Shown here: one piece after another, positions 43,960-52,283 of the stretch | Layout of the letters: each line of letters opens with the position of its first letter | How positions within the stretch are numbered: the stretch's first letter is position 1 | NCBI GenBank assembly: GCA_964491515.1 | Contig: CAZBGQ010000005.1 | Location: forward strand, 1 to 64,000 | Length of the DNA: 64,000 nt | Source: CAZBGQ01 sp964491515 | GTDB lineage: Bacteria; Patescibacteriota; Gracilibacteria; UBA1369; UBA12473 | Direction: 5' to 3' | Program-made: the position numbers and the translations under genes | Notes under the pieces: model-generated | What the model was told of the DNA's origin: nothing | Seen by the model: the letters and a program-made list of their open reading frames with translations, nothing else | Databases searched by the model: none

Positions 43960-45519
43960 ATGTCTGCAGCAGAACAAACGGATTTCCAGCAGGTGTATCG
44001 TGTGTATCCTAAAACTCATCTTCGCCTTGTTGATGATGCCTTTGAAGCTATCGAGGCTGATTCAGCAATCGATAATATTCGGTCTATTACTAGGCGACAG
44101 GTCGAAGGGTGTGTAGATGGGGTTTTTGAAGTTGTTGTGGACTATAATGAGATGCCAGATCCTACGAACGATGAGAAAAGTCTTGCTGCACTTGAAAAAC
44201 ATTTGAAGGTTGTTGATATCCGAACAAGAATTCCACGTACAAATCCGATGGATGACTTGTCTGCACTTACTGCAGGTAGAGGAGCAAGGGCAGAGTCTGG
44301 TGCGAAGGTTTTGACTCTTGAAGAGCGTGGAATTGATGAAGCACTTTTAGGGGCAGTAAATGACGCTTCGGAGCCACCAATTGGGCGTGTCGCAGATTAT
44401 ATAGGCGAATTAGCTGAAGATATTGAAGGGGCAGATGATACTGCTATTGCGATGGCTACAGTTAATGATGGCGATTACATCACTGTTGGAAATGTCGGCC
44501 CCGAGGTTTTGACTAGCATTCAATCTGTGATTAAGCCGTTTCTGTTCTTGTATGCCTTACATAGAGGCTATTTGGCGGACGATATATCCGGAGGTGAAGC
44601 AGCAGCACGACCATTTAATCGTGACCCAATTACTGAAGGGCGAGACGAGACAACTGCGAAACATGCATTAAATAATGCTGGAGGAATTTCATCTGCTGGT
44701 GCCATTGATAACTGGGATGACTTCCTAGGATTTATGAGGGATATCACTGGCAATCCAACGCTAGGTGTAATGGAGGACGTATATCAGTCAGAAAAAGCAG
44801 ATTGGCAGGGGAATCATACTATTGCTCAAGCTTTGGCTGGTGGTGGAAGGTTTCACGGCAATTCGAATACAGAAATGGGTGTTATTGAAACAGCTTCGGA
44901 GGAAGCGACTAGAGCTTTGGATAATTACACTAAGGCTTGTTCTATTGGATTCAGAATAGAAGATCTGGTGGAAGCAGGTTTGACACTTGCAAGAATGGGG
45001 AAAAACAAACATGGCAACCAAGTAGTCAACAGAGACCATTGTATAGAAGTTATGGCTGCAATGAATATGTTCGGATTTTATGAGAATACGGGGAGGACAA
45101 CTAAAGGTCAGGCTGGAACCCTTCCGCTCACCGCAAAAACTGGTGTGGGGGGGCTCATGCTAAATGTTAATCCTGAAGAGGGCGTCTTTGTAACTCGTGG
45201 TCGTCGTTTAGATTCGATGGGAAATACAGTACATGGAACAATCGCTGGTATGGCACTTAATCCTTTAATGGGTCGTCCTGGCAGCGAAGGATCACGCTTT
45301 GGCCCCGAGGCTCAAAGAGCTTATCTGGAAGCTTATTTAGAGCGAGAAAGTACGGTCTTGACCGCTATGTACGTCGAGGAGGTGGCAGCAGCTTCTAATG
45401 ATGAAGAAAAGCGCAGAATAAGAGGCCTATACCGACTGGAGGTCGGAGCTTTGAGAAGAAATATAAGAGAGAATTTAGAGAGGGTGACGGCGGCTGAAGT
45501 TATGATTCAAGAAGCCTAG
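43960..45519 (+). CDS. Divergent glutaminase (serine beta-lactamase-like fold) with N-terminal extension
   Basis: This 519-residue protein has residues about 140-430 following the GlsA glutaminase family. GRVADYIGELAED comes first. The catalytic SxxK is in TSIQSVIKPFLFLYAL, where Ser and Lys are kept from the family's SIQSISK. Also present are NNAGGISSAGAID, YQSEKADWQGNHTIA (SE and N), YTKACSIGFRIEDLVEAGL and PLTAKTGVGGLMLN. Glutaminases turn glutamine into glutamate and ammonia. The 130-residue N-terminal part is unrelated and the C-terminal tail is a long charged helix. Several positions differ from typical enzymes, so activity is not certain. It sits alone in the orphan zone. Confidence 0.78.
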   Translation: MSAAEQTDFQQVYRVYPKTHLRLVDDAFEAIEADSAIDNIRSITRRQVEGCVDGVFEVVVDYNEMPDPTNDEKSLAALEKHLKVVDIRTRIPRTNPMDDLSALTAGRGARAESGAKVLTLEERGIDEALLGAVNDASEPPIGRVADYIGELAEDIEGADDTAIAMATVNDGDYITVGNVGPEVLTSIQSVIKPFLFLYALHRGYLADDISGGEAAARPFNRDPITEGRDETTAKHALNNAGGISSAGAIDNWDDFLGFMRDITGNPTLGVMEDVYQSEKADWQGNHTIAQALAGGGRFHGNSNTEMGVIETASEEATRALDNYTKACSIGFRIEDLVEAGLTLARMGKNKHGNQVVNRDHCIEVMAAMNMFGFYENTGRTTKGQAGTLPLTAKTGVGGLMLNVNPEEGVFVTRGRRLDSMGNTVHGTIAGMALNPLMGRPGSEGSRFGPEAQRAYLEAYLERESTVLTAMYVEEVAAASNDEEKRRIRGLYRLEVGALRRNIRENLERVTAAEVMIQEA

Positions 45520-45592
45520 ATTAAATTGATAAAAACCACTTAAGTTCCATATTGGGTTACTATCAGAAGGATACCCTAAGAGGCCCTGGGCC

Positions 45593-45620
45593 TTGACATA
45601 ATCCATGTTTAGTGTAGTAT
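45593..45620 (+). promoter_or_regulatory. Predicted promoter with abutting palindrome
   Basis: TTGACA (45593-45598), 16-base spacer, TAGTAT (45615-45620), 21 bases before the ATG at 45641. The palindrome AGGCCCTGGGCCT (45581-45593) touches the -35 and could be an operator. Confidence 0.62.
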
Positions 45621-45640
45621 GGCAGCCTTGATCTTAACAC

Positions 45641-45823
45641 ATGAATATGAGTGAAATAGACAACTATATCGTAGAATATGATGCACCGGAGAGAGAAATC
45701 GAATACCAGGAAGGGAGCCCCAATTTTGCGGCTAACTGGAATTATGATTCACCTCCCGCAGTGAGGATGTTGGAGCTTATGAGCCGCCTATCTATGGAAG
45801 AATCAGGGCTGCACGGGGTGTAG
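45641..45823 (+). CDS. Small hypothetical protein, probably 5' part of a frameshifted gene
   Basis: This 60-residue acidic peptide (MNMSEIDNYIVEYDAPEREI) has a good promoter. The frame ends in LHGV and TAG. Another frame is open from 45748 through 46344 and looks coding well before its first start codon (GTG at 45892): it reads PPIYGRIRAARGVEDAQEAT then GTFERAVFEAARNRR. A frameshift between about 45750 and 45823 would join the two into one protein of about 230 residues. Two overlapping genes are less likely because the second has no start codon before 45892. Confidence 0.5.
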   Translation: MNMSEIDNYIVEYDAPEREIEYQEGSPNFAANWNYDSPPAVRMLELMSRLSMEESGLHGV

Positions 45824-45891
45824 AAGACGCCCAGGAAGCGACAAGAGGAACATTTGAAAGGGCAGTTTTCGAAGCCGCAAGAAACAGGAGA

Positions 45892-46344
45892 GTGGAGGTC
45901 CGCAGCAGTTATTTCGCAGAGCTAAGAGTAGCTGTAGAGGCAGAGATTCGAAGCAGTAATCAGCATACAAAAGTTGACAATAGGGCAATTCAGAAATGGA
46001 CATCAAGTGAATTTGATCTTCTTGGTGAAGAGCTCGCAGATCCAAATATACCCTTACATCAGATTAAAGGCAGGTTCGTGATTAGCTCCCTTAGAATGTG
46101 GGAGTACATTAATAGCACATTTGGCTTCAGGGAAGCATTGTCACATGGCCTTGATCCATGGAATAGTAAAATTGCTGCTCGCGCAGCAGCCGAGAATCCC
46201 TTAAAACACGGAACCTCTAGCCCACACTTTGATAGACAGTACTCAGGTCTCCCTGATCTCATTGTTGAGATCAACGCTATCGCTCTACCTCAAGATGTAA
46301 GAGTAGATACGGACCGCTTAGTCGCAAGGTTTGCCCGAGCATAA
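45892..46344 (+). CDS. Hypothetical protein, probably 3' part of the frameshifted gene from 45641
   Basis: This is a 150-residue frame from the GTG at 45892, with coding-like sequence extending about 48 codons further upstream without a start codon. It is soluble and helical, with LRMWEYINSTFGFREALSHG and a C-terminal stretch LPDLIVEINAIALPQDVRVD. No family was recognised. The end overlaps the convergent membrane-protein gene by 27 bases. Confidence 0.55.
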   Translation: MEVRSSYFAELRVAVEAEIRSSNQHTKVDNRAIQKWTSSEFDLLGEELADPNIPLHQIKGRFVISSLRMWEYINSTFGFREALSHGLDPWNSKIAARAAAENPLKHGTSSPHFDRQYSGLPDLIVEINAIALPQDVRVDTDRLVARFARA

Positions 46345-46830
46345 TAAACTAAAAGATTCCTGAATGGGTTTTATTTTTTCGGCCAATCTACTTTTGCTCA
46401 ACTTGTAATTCGAAATCAGTAGAGTTTTATCCTGTATTTTTAATTGTACTTCGAAGGTCGATCTTTGGCCGATAGGAGAGAGCTCATCAGTTACTTCAAC
46501 ATCACGAAAGAATAGTTTCCTGGATTTTAATATTTTAATACTTTTGATTTCGTTAAAATAATATTTTTTCTTAAAAAAAGGCAACAGTCCGCGCCATCTA
46601 TATATTTTCTGTGATTGAAGTTCAAAAATCGTGAAGATGGGAACGAAAAATGTTAGAAAAAAGCCAAAACTAAAAATTAAGATGCCAACGATAAATTCCC
46701 TTGAATGTTGCGCAATTGGCAGGTCAAGAAGTACATATAGAAGAACTATACTTCCTACTATTAGTAAGGCGATACCGAGAACGCCTGCTTCCAGGTGACG
46801 CTTAAATTTAAATATTTCAGAGTTTTTCAT
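46318..46830 (-). CDS. Membrane protein with PH-like C-terminal domain
   Basis: This 170-residue protein starts at the ATG at 46830 (MKNSEIFKFKRHLEAG). Two transmembrane helices (about 17-40 and 46-72) are followed by a beta-rich domain (KIYRWRGLLPFFKKKYYFNE, then EVQLKIQDKTLLISNYKL) that resembles membrane-tethered PH-like (bPH) domains. Function is unknown. Confidence 0.65.
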   Translation of the reverse strand: MKNSEIFKFKRHLEAGVLGIALLIVGSIVLLYVLLDLPIAQHSREFIVGILIFSFGFFLTFFVPIFTIFELQSQKIYRWRGLLPFFKKKYYFNEIKSIKILKSRKLFFRDVEVTDELSPIGQRSTFEVQLKIQDKTLLISNYKLSKSRLAEKIKPIQESFSLLCSGKPCD

Positions 46831-46860
46831 AGTCAAAGTATAGTAAACGTTCAAATTGCC

Positions 46861-46908
46861 ATCAGGGGTCTTCGTTTTTTACCTGCAAAAATCAATGGGG
46901 TGGCTCAT
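46861..46908 (+). repeat. att-like duplicate of the tRNA-His 3' end and flank
   Basis: The 48 bases align without gaps to 51514-51561, which span the 3' end, CCA and trailer of the tRNA-His gene, with 36 identities. The core AAATCAATGGGGTGGCT differs from the tRNA copy at one of 17 positions. Orientation is the same. Confidence 0.65.
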
Positions 46909-46938
46909 AGAGGATGTTCAGAATAGAATGGCAATGTC

Positions 46939-47373
46939 TTAATGAAAACTTGCGAGAGATGCCCGAACCCTTTTAATGATCCTCATTGGAACTCTATAGT
47001 CGCCTAATCCTTGATCTATAAATGCCTGGGGGTCCTCAATCAATACACTCCCATTCGGGTCCAAAATAGCAATTTCCGGAGCCTCACGATCAAACTGCCA
47101 AAATGTTAGATCTACATATAAACCAGCTTTGGTCCTGTTCCAACTGTGGGGACAGGTTCTTGCGGGATCAAGAGGATCTTGATAATGCCCGGAGACCCGG
47201 GGGAATCCTAGCTCGCTTTCTACAAGTAGCCCTGCAGGAAGACAAGAATTTTGACGTGGAAAACCTGGAAGCCCCTCAGATAGAGCCACGTGCATATTAA
47301 GTAATGAGACATGGGACTCCGTGTCTAATATTTTAGTATTTAGAAACTCATGGCCACCAGGCGTTCTAATCAT
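46939..47373 (-). CDS. Small transglutaminase-like protein
   Basis: This 144-residue protein starts at the ATG at 47373 (MIRTPGGHEFLNTKI); a TTG start at 47406 would lie between the promoter boxes. A Cys-His-Asp triad is readable: QNSCLPAGLLVESELGFP (Cys), CPHSWNRTKAG (His) and LYVDLTFWQFD (Asp). The H-x-W followed by DLT-x-x-QF end is typical of minimal transglutaminase-like proteins. Possible roles are peptidase or cross-linking activity. The family assignment is by motif only. Confidence 0.6.
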   Translation of the reverse strand: MIRTPGGHEFLNTKILDTESHVSLLNMHVALSEGLPGFPRQNSCLPAGLLVESELGFPRVSGHYQDPLDPARTCPHSWNRTKAGLYVDLTFWQFDREAPEIAILDPNGSVLIEDPQAFIDQGLGDYRVPMRIIKRVRASLASFH

Positions 47374-47396
47374 AGGTAAGTACAGTAAGGAGACTA

Positions 47397-47424
47397 AGGC
47401 TAACACAGCCTGGTACTATGTCAA
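47397..47424 (-). promoter_or_regulatory. Predicted promoter of the transglutaminase-like gene
   Basis: Minus-strand TTGACA (47419-47424), 16-base spacer, weak -10 TAGCCT (47397-47402), 24 bases before the ATG at 47373. Confidence 0.45.
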
Positions 47425-47504
47425 TTCAATGGAGTGCTTGCCTGTGAGCCATTCGAACTTTAGGAGGGGAAGTTCGAACTAGGATACAATGTAAGTAGCC
47501 TAAG

Positions 47505-47762
47505 CTAGAAAAAGAGGAAATCGGCATTAGGGTGTATTCCTTTCTTCTGTGCCAAAAAGCCAGCAACAAGGCTAATGTCTGCATCTGGTGAAACAGTTAA
47601 AACAAGTCCCTCTCCATCTACCTGAACGTTACAATTTGTTAGTCCAGCTAATACTCGTGCGATCGAATCTTTGTCCCCTTCGATAGGTCCAAATTTGCAT
47701 TGAGAGAAATCGCTCGGGATAAGATCCAACTTGGTTTGCCAGTCTTCGCTTGGTGAGGACAT
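47505..47762 (-). CDS. Small hypothetical protein
   Basis: This 85-residue protein has ATG MSSPSEDWQTKLDL. It is alpha/beta, with VLAGLTNCNVQVDGEGLVL and a hydrophobic end. No family was recognised. It has its own promoter. Confidence 0.58.
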   Translation of the reverse strand: MSSPSEDWQTKLDLIPSDFSQCKFGPIEGDKDSIARVLAGLTNCNVQVDGEGLVLTVSPDADISLVAGFLAQKKGIHPNADFLFF

Positions 47763-47789
47763 GGGAATTTATTAGATATAATTCTCTAA

Positions 47790-47819
47790 ATTATACCCCT
47801 TTAGGGGACGAATTACAAT
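47790..47819 (-). promoter_or_regulatory. Predicted promoter of the 85-aa orphan
   Basis: Perfect minus-strand -10 TATAAT (47790-47795), 18-base spacer, -35 TTGTAA (47814-47819). Confidence 0.5.
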
Positions 47820-47827
47820 CGTTTAAT

Positions 47828-47849
47828 CTGTAAATTCGCTGGGGTGACT
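47828..47849 (+). repeat. Fragment resembling the tRNA-His 3' end
   Basis: The 22 bases ending TGGGGTGACT match the tRNA-His 3' end and flank (51537-51558) at 17 positions without gaps and in the same orientation. Confidence 0.45.
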
Positions 47850-47910
47850 GCCTGGAGGACTACAAATTGAAGCCTTACGCTTACTTAAAATAGCCCACCT
47901 GGTATTAAGG

Positions 47911-47939
47911 TTGACATTTTGGCGAAAATTAGCCATGAT
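47911..47939 (+). promoter_or_regulatory. Predicted promoter of the tandem MutS-like gene
   Basis: TTGACA (47911-47916), 17-base spacer, CATGAT (47934-47939). The transcript would start about 47946, so the ATG at 47967 is the likely start rather than the TTG at 47949. Confidence 0.55.
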
Positions 47940-47966
47940 TAATCCCTTTTGTCCCTAATTCATTCA

Positions 47967-50900
47967 ATGGCAAACGCTTGGCCCGAACGTCAATTTTCAT
48001 TCTATGATGCAGAACTTGGGTTAACTGAAAGAATCGGTGCCATTGTTCATAGGCATCAAAACTTGATTGAAGACAGCAAAGGTCTCTCTTATGTATTGAG
48101 GGAGTCTATAGGTTTATTAGGAGAAAAGCTTCAGGAACTTCCGATTGAAGAAGTTTGCAGAATCGCAGATTCCGTTATCAAAGAAAATCAAAGACTAATT
48201 GAGCATTTTACGTTCCACAAAAATCCAGAACGCATAGCGATGAACGAAGAAATCCTGGAGCTAAGAAGGGATGTAGCACGCTTAATTCGTGAGCAATTGG
48301 CTGAGGGGATAGAACGTGTGACTGGTATGCCAAGAATGGCGATTGACGATAAACTAAACCGGGCATTGAGGTTAACAATGGAAGATGGTGAAGACCGAGG
48401 ACAAGGTCACATCGGGCGATTACTACGAAGGGCAGGAGTAGTGTCGAAGGAATACAACTCAGGCCCGAAGGGAAAAGATCGGTTCTTGAAGCCAATTTCA
48501 CTAGAAGAGGCCAGAAATTTTGCAAACTCATTAGAAATAATTTTGGAACAGGGTGAACTTGGGAGTCAAATGGAGGAATTTAAAAGATTGAGTAGCGCAG
48601 AAATCTCCGGCAACGGACAAACACTATTTCCCGGAGTCATATTTCATAGAAGAGGCACAGATAATGGGTATTTAGGAGATATCTCATATCCGCTGCGAAA
48701 TGCCATCACCATCGGAGAGTTTGTGTTAGCACAACTGGATCGATTAGAAGCTGGCGTATATACCGATAGAATCCGCACTGCAGTAGAAGATTTTTTGGGT
48801 AGCGATGCGCGAGCAAAACTTGAACAATTTGCCGGGGCTCAGGAAGCTGGTTTAAATGGCAATATATTGAGGTCGCGTGGTGATTATACCGATAATGTTA
48901 TTCCTCAAATCGCGCAAACCATAACAGCGGAACACGCTGAAGTAGTAGGAGCTTACCAAGAAGCCCTTTGTCAATTTGAATATCTCTTAACGTGGGCAAA
49001 TGTTTACGCTGATTGCGAAACTCCACACTGCAAAGCGGATATATCCGATGATTCATCAGCAGGCCTTGCAATAAATGGGAGTAAAAATCCCACACTAGTG
49101 CTCGCACTAGAAGATGCTAGAAGAGTTGTTCCAAACGACATAGAATTTTCACGAGCAACCTCTAACAGTGTTTGTTTATCCGGTGCAAATGGTGGAGGAA
49201 AAACACACGTATTGGAATCTGTAGCCAACAATGCAGGATTAGCACCCCACAGAGGGTTAAGAGCCACTGCAGATAGTGTAACAACACCTTCCCTTGGGGG
49301 TTTGGAATATTCAGTCAATGCTAGCCAACATTCGGAAACTAAGAGCTCCTTTCAAAATTGGGTCATATATCTGATATCCCTTCTGCGAGATTTCACAGAC
49401 GGAGAAGCAATAGTATTCCCAGAGCTAGTATTGCTAGATGAACCAGGAAGAGGAACAGACGCTAAAGATGCCATTCCTCTGATTATTGGATTAATGAAAT
49501 TTTTCCAAGATAGAGGTGTCTATTTTGGCTTTTCCACTCATTTCAATGAATTAGCTAAATACACAGAAATCATGGATGAATTGGGCATTACTGCTAGCTT
49601 TAATACTATGGAAAGAGAAACTCATAGAGTTGTCCCCGGAGTAGGACGAAGTAATGGTATAGCCCTAGCGGAAGAAGCCCAATGGCCTGAAGAAATCACA
49701 GTAACTGCAAGAGAAATAGCTGGGCAAGCCGAGGAACCGCAAATATCGACCGCACGTAGAATCTTAGCGGAGACTATTGAATCAATAGACCCCATCAGAC
49801 TTAGTGAACGTGCAAGCGTTGAACTTGGCGTGCATGAGGTAGTTCGAGATGTGACCTATGGAATATACAATCAAGTTGGTGAGAATACTCGTATTTTTGC
49901 TTTACACTCCCCATTCAGATACGACTATGCAGATAGTAACTTAAGTGAGCGCAGCAAAGAAGGATTTGAGGGTCATACTCCATGCCTACGACAAGATGCA
50001 GCTCACGCTTTTTGTGAAGAGTATTCACGTCCTCTCACTACAGAAGAAAAAGTCGCGCGAGTGAGTACTTTAGACTTGTTAAGAGGAGAGGCGGGAGAAA
50101 GATTAACAGGAAATATGGAGCAACTAGTTGAAGCTGCCACTTTATTTACAGTGAACTATCAAGCAAAATACAGAGACCCAAGCCAAATCACTGAAAATAT
50201 GACAGTCGGAAAAGAAGATAGAAGATCCTCATTGCACCGAAGAATGAGAGATTTCGAGAAGCGAGATGGAACAATTAGAAATACTATCGATAAGCAGATA
50301 GAATCTTGCCAAGGCATAGTAGATTCATTTGGAGATGCAGGAATATATCCAGCCCTAGAAGGATCAGTTGCGGGAATCGCAATATTTCTAGCTAGTGACG
50401 CTTGTGGTGAGCTTCAAGCGTTTTGGGAGGATGTTTATACATTTGAAGCAGCTAGTGTCTCCGATCATGCAAGAACATTTTTAGGGGGAATATCAAAAGT
50501 TTATGGCGCAAAACTAGCGGCAGAAAGAGGTCGACGTGTATATACAAGCGAACTTTGGGATCAATGGAATGCGCTATGTGCTAAACATGAAAAGGCAATT
50601 GCCGGACTTCACAATGCCATCCTGGAAGTGAATTTTTATAGCACGGTTGCCACGACCGTAGAAAAAGAAAATTTTTGTAAGCCAGCTATTGCCACGGATA
50701 ACACAATAGCAATAAGGCAGGCCTACAACACAGGCTTAGAAGTAAGAAATAGAAAAAGAATAGAGGAGCATGAAGAGAAAACTCGTGAGTTGGAAGAGAT
50801 CCCTGTCGAACACAGGGGAGAGCAAATGGTCGAGGAGCTTCAATTAGTAGATATTGTCCCTTCAGATATAGGCCTCTCCTTCGAGACTGGGGCAAAAATA

Positions 50901-51485
50901 ATTGGAGGAAGTAATGGAGGAGGGAAAACAAAACTCTTATCAACTGTCGGGACCGAAGTACACAGAGCTCAGCAAATCGGATTCGTTGCCGCAGAGTCAG
51001 CCGAATTGCCTATAGTTTCACATGTAGACTTTTTAATAAGTACGGCTCTCCATGAAGAATTATCCAGTTCCGGAACGACGGAAGCACAAAAAATTAAAGC
51101 GGTTATAGATGCTTACGAAGCAGCAGGTTGCCCACGCAATGCCATAATTATGCTAGATGAGCCGGGTAAAGGGACTTCGGGAGAAGAAGCCATTCCTCTA
51201 CTCATGGCATTAATGAGATATTGCGAAGAAAGAGGTGCCATGCTGGTGTTTACCACCCATTTTTCGAATATCTATGACTACATGGCTAGGTTAACAGCAG
51301 ATTCTGAAATTCCACACGAAGTTTTCCATATGAATTTCTTCTCGGAAGATGGACAACGCTTTGTACTGCAAGAAGGAGAGGGCGCCAGTGAAGGAATCCG
51401 TGTATGTGAATATATGGGGCTAGGGGAAGAAGTCATTACAACGGCACGGTTTGTAGAGCGAAGAATTGGAGAATTAGCAGCATAG
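47967..51485 (+). CDS. Protein with two MutS-family ATPase domains in one chain
   Basis: The protein has 1172 residues (numbering here from a TTG six codons upstream). Two complete ABC-type ATPase modules of MutS type are present. The first has Walker A GANGGGKT (412-419), Walker B LVLLDEPGRGT (493-503) and STHF (529-532). It ends with the MutS pattern SNGIALAEEAQWPEEITVTA. The second has GSNGGGKT (987-994), IIMLDEPGKGT (1066-1076) and TTHF (1102-1105), ending SEGIRVCEYMGLGEEVITTA. Each is preceded by a helical region like the MutS core/lever domain. There is no mismatch-recognition domain with its FxE motif and no Smr nuclease. MutS proteins normally dimerise through these ATPases; here both halves are fused. 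Walker A has Gly where MutS usually has Met. It probably clamps or remodels DNA or ribosomes; the role is unknown. Confidence 0.85.
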   Translation: MANAWPERQFSFYDAELGLTERIGAIVHRHQNLIEDSKGLSYVLRESIGLLGEKLQELPIEEVCRIADSVIKENQRLIEHFTFHKNPERIAMNEEILELRRDVARLIREQLAEGIERVTGMPRMAIDDKLNRALRLTMEDGEDRGQGHIGRLLRRAGVVSKEYNSGPKGKDRFLKPISLEEARNFANSLEIILEQGELGSQMEEFKRLSSAEISGNGQTLFPGVIFHRRGTDNGYLGDISYPLRNAITIGEFVLAQLDRLEAGVYTDRIRTAVEDFLGSDARAKLEQFAGAQEAGLNGNILRSRGDYTDNVIPQIAQTITAEHAEVVGAYQEALCQFEYLLTWANVYADCETPHCKADISDDSSAGLAINGSKNPTLVLALEDARRVVPNDIEFSRATSNSVCLSGANGGGKTHVLESVANNAGLAPHRGLRATADSVTTPSLGGLEYSVNASQHSETKSSFQNWVIYLISLLRDFTDGEAIVFPELVLLDEPGRGTDAKDAIPLIIGLMKFFQDRGVYFGFSTHFNELAKYTEIMDELGITASFNTMERETHRVVPGVGRSNGIALAEEAQWPEEITVTAREIAGQAEEPQISTARRILAETIESIDPIRLSERASVELGVHEVVRDVTYGIYNQVGENTRIFALHSPFRYDYADSNLSERSKEGFEGHTPCLRQDAAHAFCEEYSRPLTTEEKVARVSTLDLLRGEAGERLTGNMEQLVEAATLFTVNYQAKYRDPSQITENMTVGKEDRRSSLHRRMRDFEKRDGTIRNTIDKQIESCQGIVDSFGDAGIYPALEGSVAGIAIFLASDACGELQAFWEDVYTFEAASVSDHARTFLGGISKVYGAKLAAERGRRVYTSELWDQWNALCAKHEKAIAGLHNAILEVNFYSTVATTVEKENFCKPAIATDNTIAIRQAYNTGLEVRNRKRIEEHEEKTRELEEIPVEHRGEQMVEELQLVDIVPSDIGLSFETGAKIIGGSNGGGKTKLLSTVGTEVHRAQQIGFVAAESAELPIVSHVDFLISTALHEELSSSGTTEAQKIKAVIDAYEAAGCPRNAIIMLDEPGKGTSGEEAIPLLMALMRYCEERGAMLVFTTHFSNIYDYMARLTADSEIPHEVFHMNFFSEDGQRFVLQEGEGASEGIRVCEYMGLGEEVITTARFVERRIGELAA

Positions 51486-51548
51486 AATATAGTTAAATTA
51501 CCCACTGATTTCTATCAGAGATTTTCGTTTTTAAACATGTGAAATCGA

Positions 51549-51626
51549 TGGGGTGGCTGATGGGTCTCGAACCCACGGCCTTCGGAGCCACAATCCGACG
51601 CTCTAACCTACTGAGCTACAGCCACC
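51549..51626 (-). tRNA. tRNA-His (anticodon GTG), CCA encoded
   Basis: The cloverleaf is complete on the minus strand. It has an eight-pair acceptor including the G-1:C73 pair specific to tRNA-His, D-arm TAGCTCAGTAGGTTAGAGC, anticodon GTG (plus-strand CAC at 51589-51591), T-arm GTGGG-TTCGAGA-CCCAT and an encoded CCA at 51549-51551. Its 3' end faces the accessory zone to the left, where partial copies of this end are found. Confidence 0.97.
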
Positions 51627-51788
51627 ATAATGTGTGAGACGCAAGAAAGGAGCGTCAACCTATTCAAGAGTGCCAGTGTTCTTTCGCGTGTGGCAGAACA
51701 AAACGGCCCGCCTATTCTACGATGTTCGGTTTACAAATACAAGAGAGTTGATACAATCCCTTCAGACTTTGATCATAACCTCCCATTC

Positions 51789-52265
51789 ATGACGTCTAAA
51801 ATCAACAAACGGCTCAAGTGGTTCCTCGGCCTTACCGGGTTAGCTATCCTTACTACGGTCTATTTAAGCTACATGCACTTCAGGCCCACAGCTAGCACTT
51901 TATGCAAGATCAATGACTACCTAGACTGCGATATTGTAAATAAGAGCATCTACTCTGAGCTTTTTGATATCCCAGTGGCCATTCTTGGAATGGTGACTTA
52001 TGTTTTACTATTTATTCTAGGGTGGATGGTTTTAAGAAAGATCAAACTCACTCATATATGGAAGGCACTAAATCCAACAAATCTTCTCTGGTTCATGTTC
52101 GCCCTGACCGCGATTGGAGTACTCTTCTCAGCTTACTTAACGTACATTGAACTATTTGTTCTGCACGCAATATGTATTTTCTGTATGATTCAACAAGTCA
52201 TTATTATTGTTAATTTTTTCCTACTCTTATCGATTTTAAGCACTATCGATAATAAAAAAACTTAA
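51789..52265 (+). CDS. Vitamin K epoxide reductase (VKOR) family membrane protein
   Basis: This 158-residue protein starts at the ATG MTSKINKRLKWFLGL; upstream starts begin just beyond the tRNA and are rejected. Four or five transmembrane helices are present. The conserved loop pair of cysteines is in TLCKINDYLDCDIVNKS, the Ser of the same loop is kept, and the quinone-side CxxC is in LHAICIFCMIQQ. Bacterial VKORs reoxidise periplasmic or extracellular thiol oxidases using quinone. The thioredoxin-like lipoprotein gene follows after 18 bases. Confidence 0.93.
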   Translation: MTSKINKRLKWFLGLTGLAILTTVYLSYMHFRPTASTLCKINDYLDCDIVNKSIYSELFDIPVAILGMVTYVLLFILGWMVLRKIKLTHIWKALNPTNLLWFMFALTAIGVLFSAYLTYIELFVLHAICIFCMIQQVIIIVNFFLLLSILSTIDNKKT

Positions 52266-52283
52266 TTTTAACCAACTATTTCC

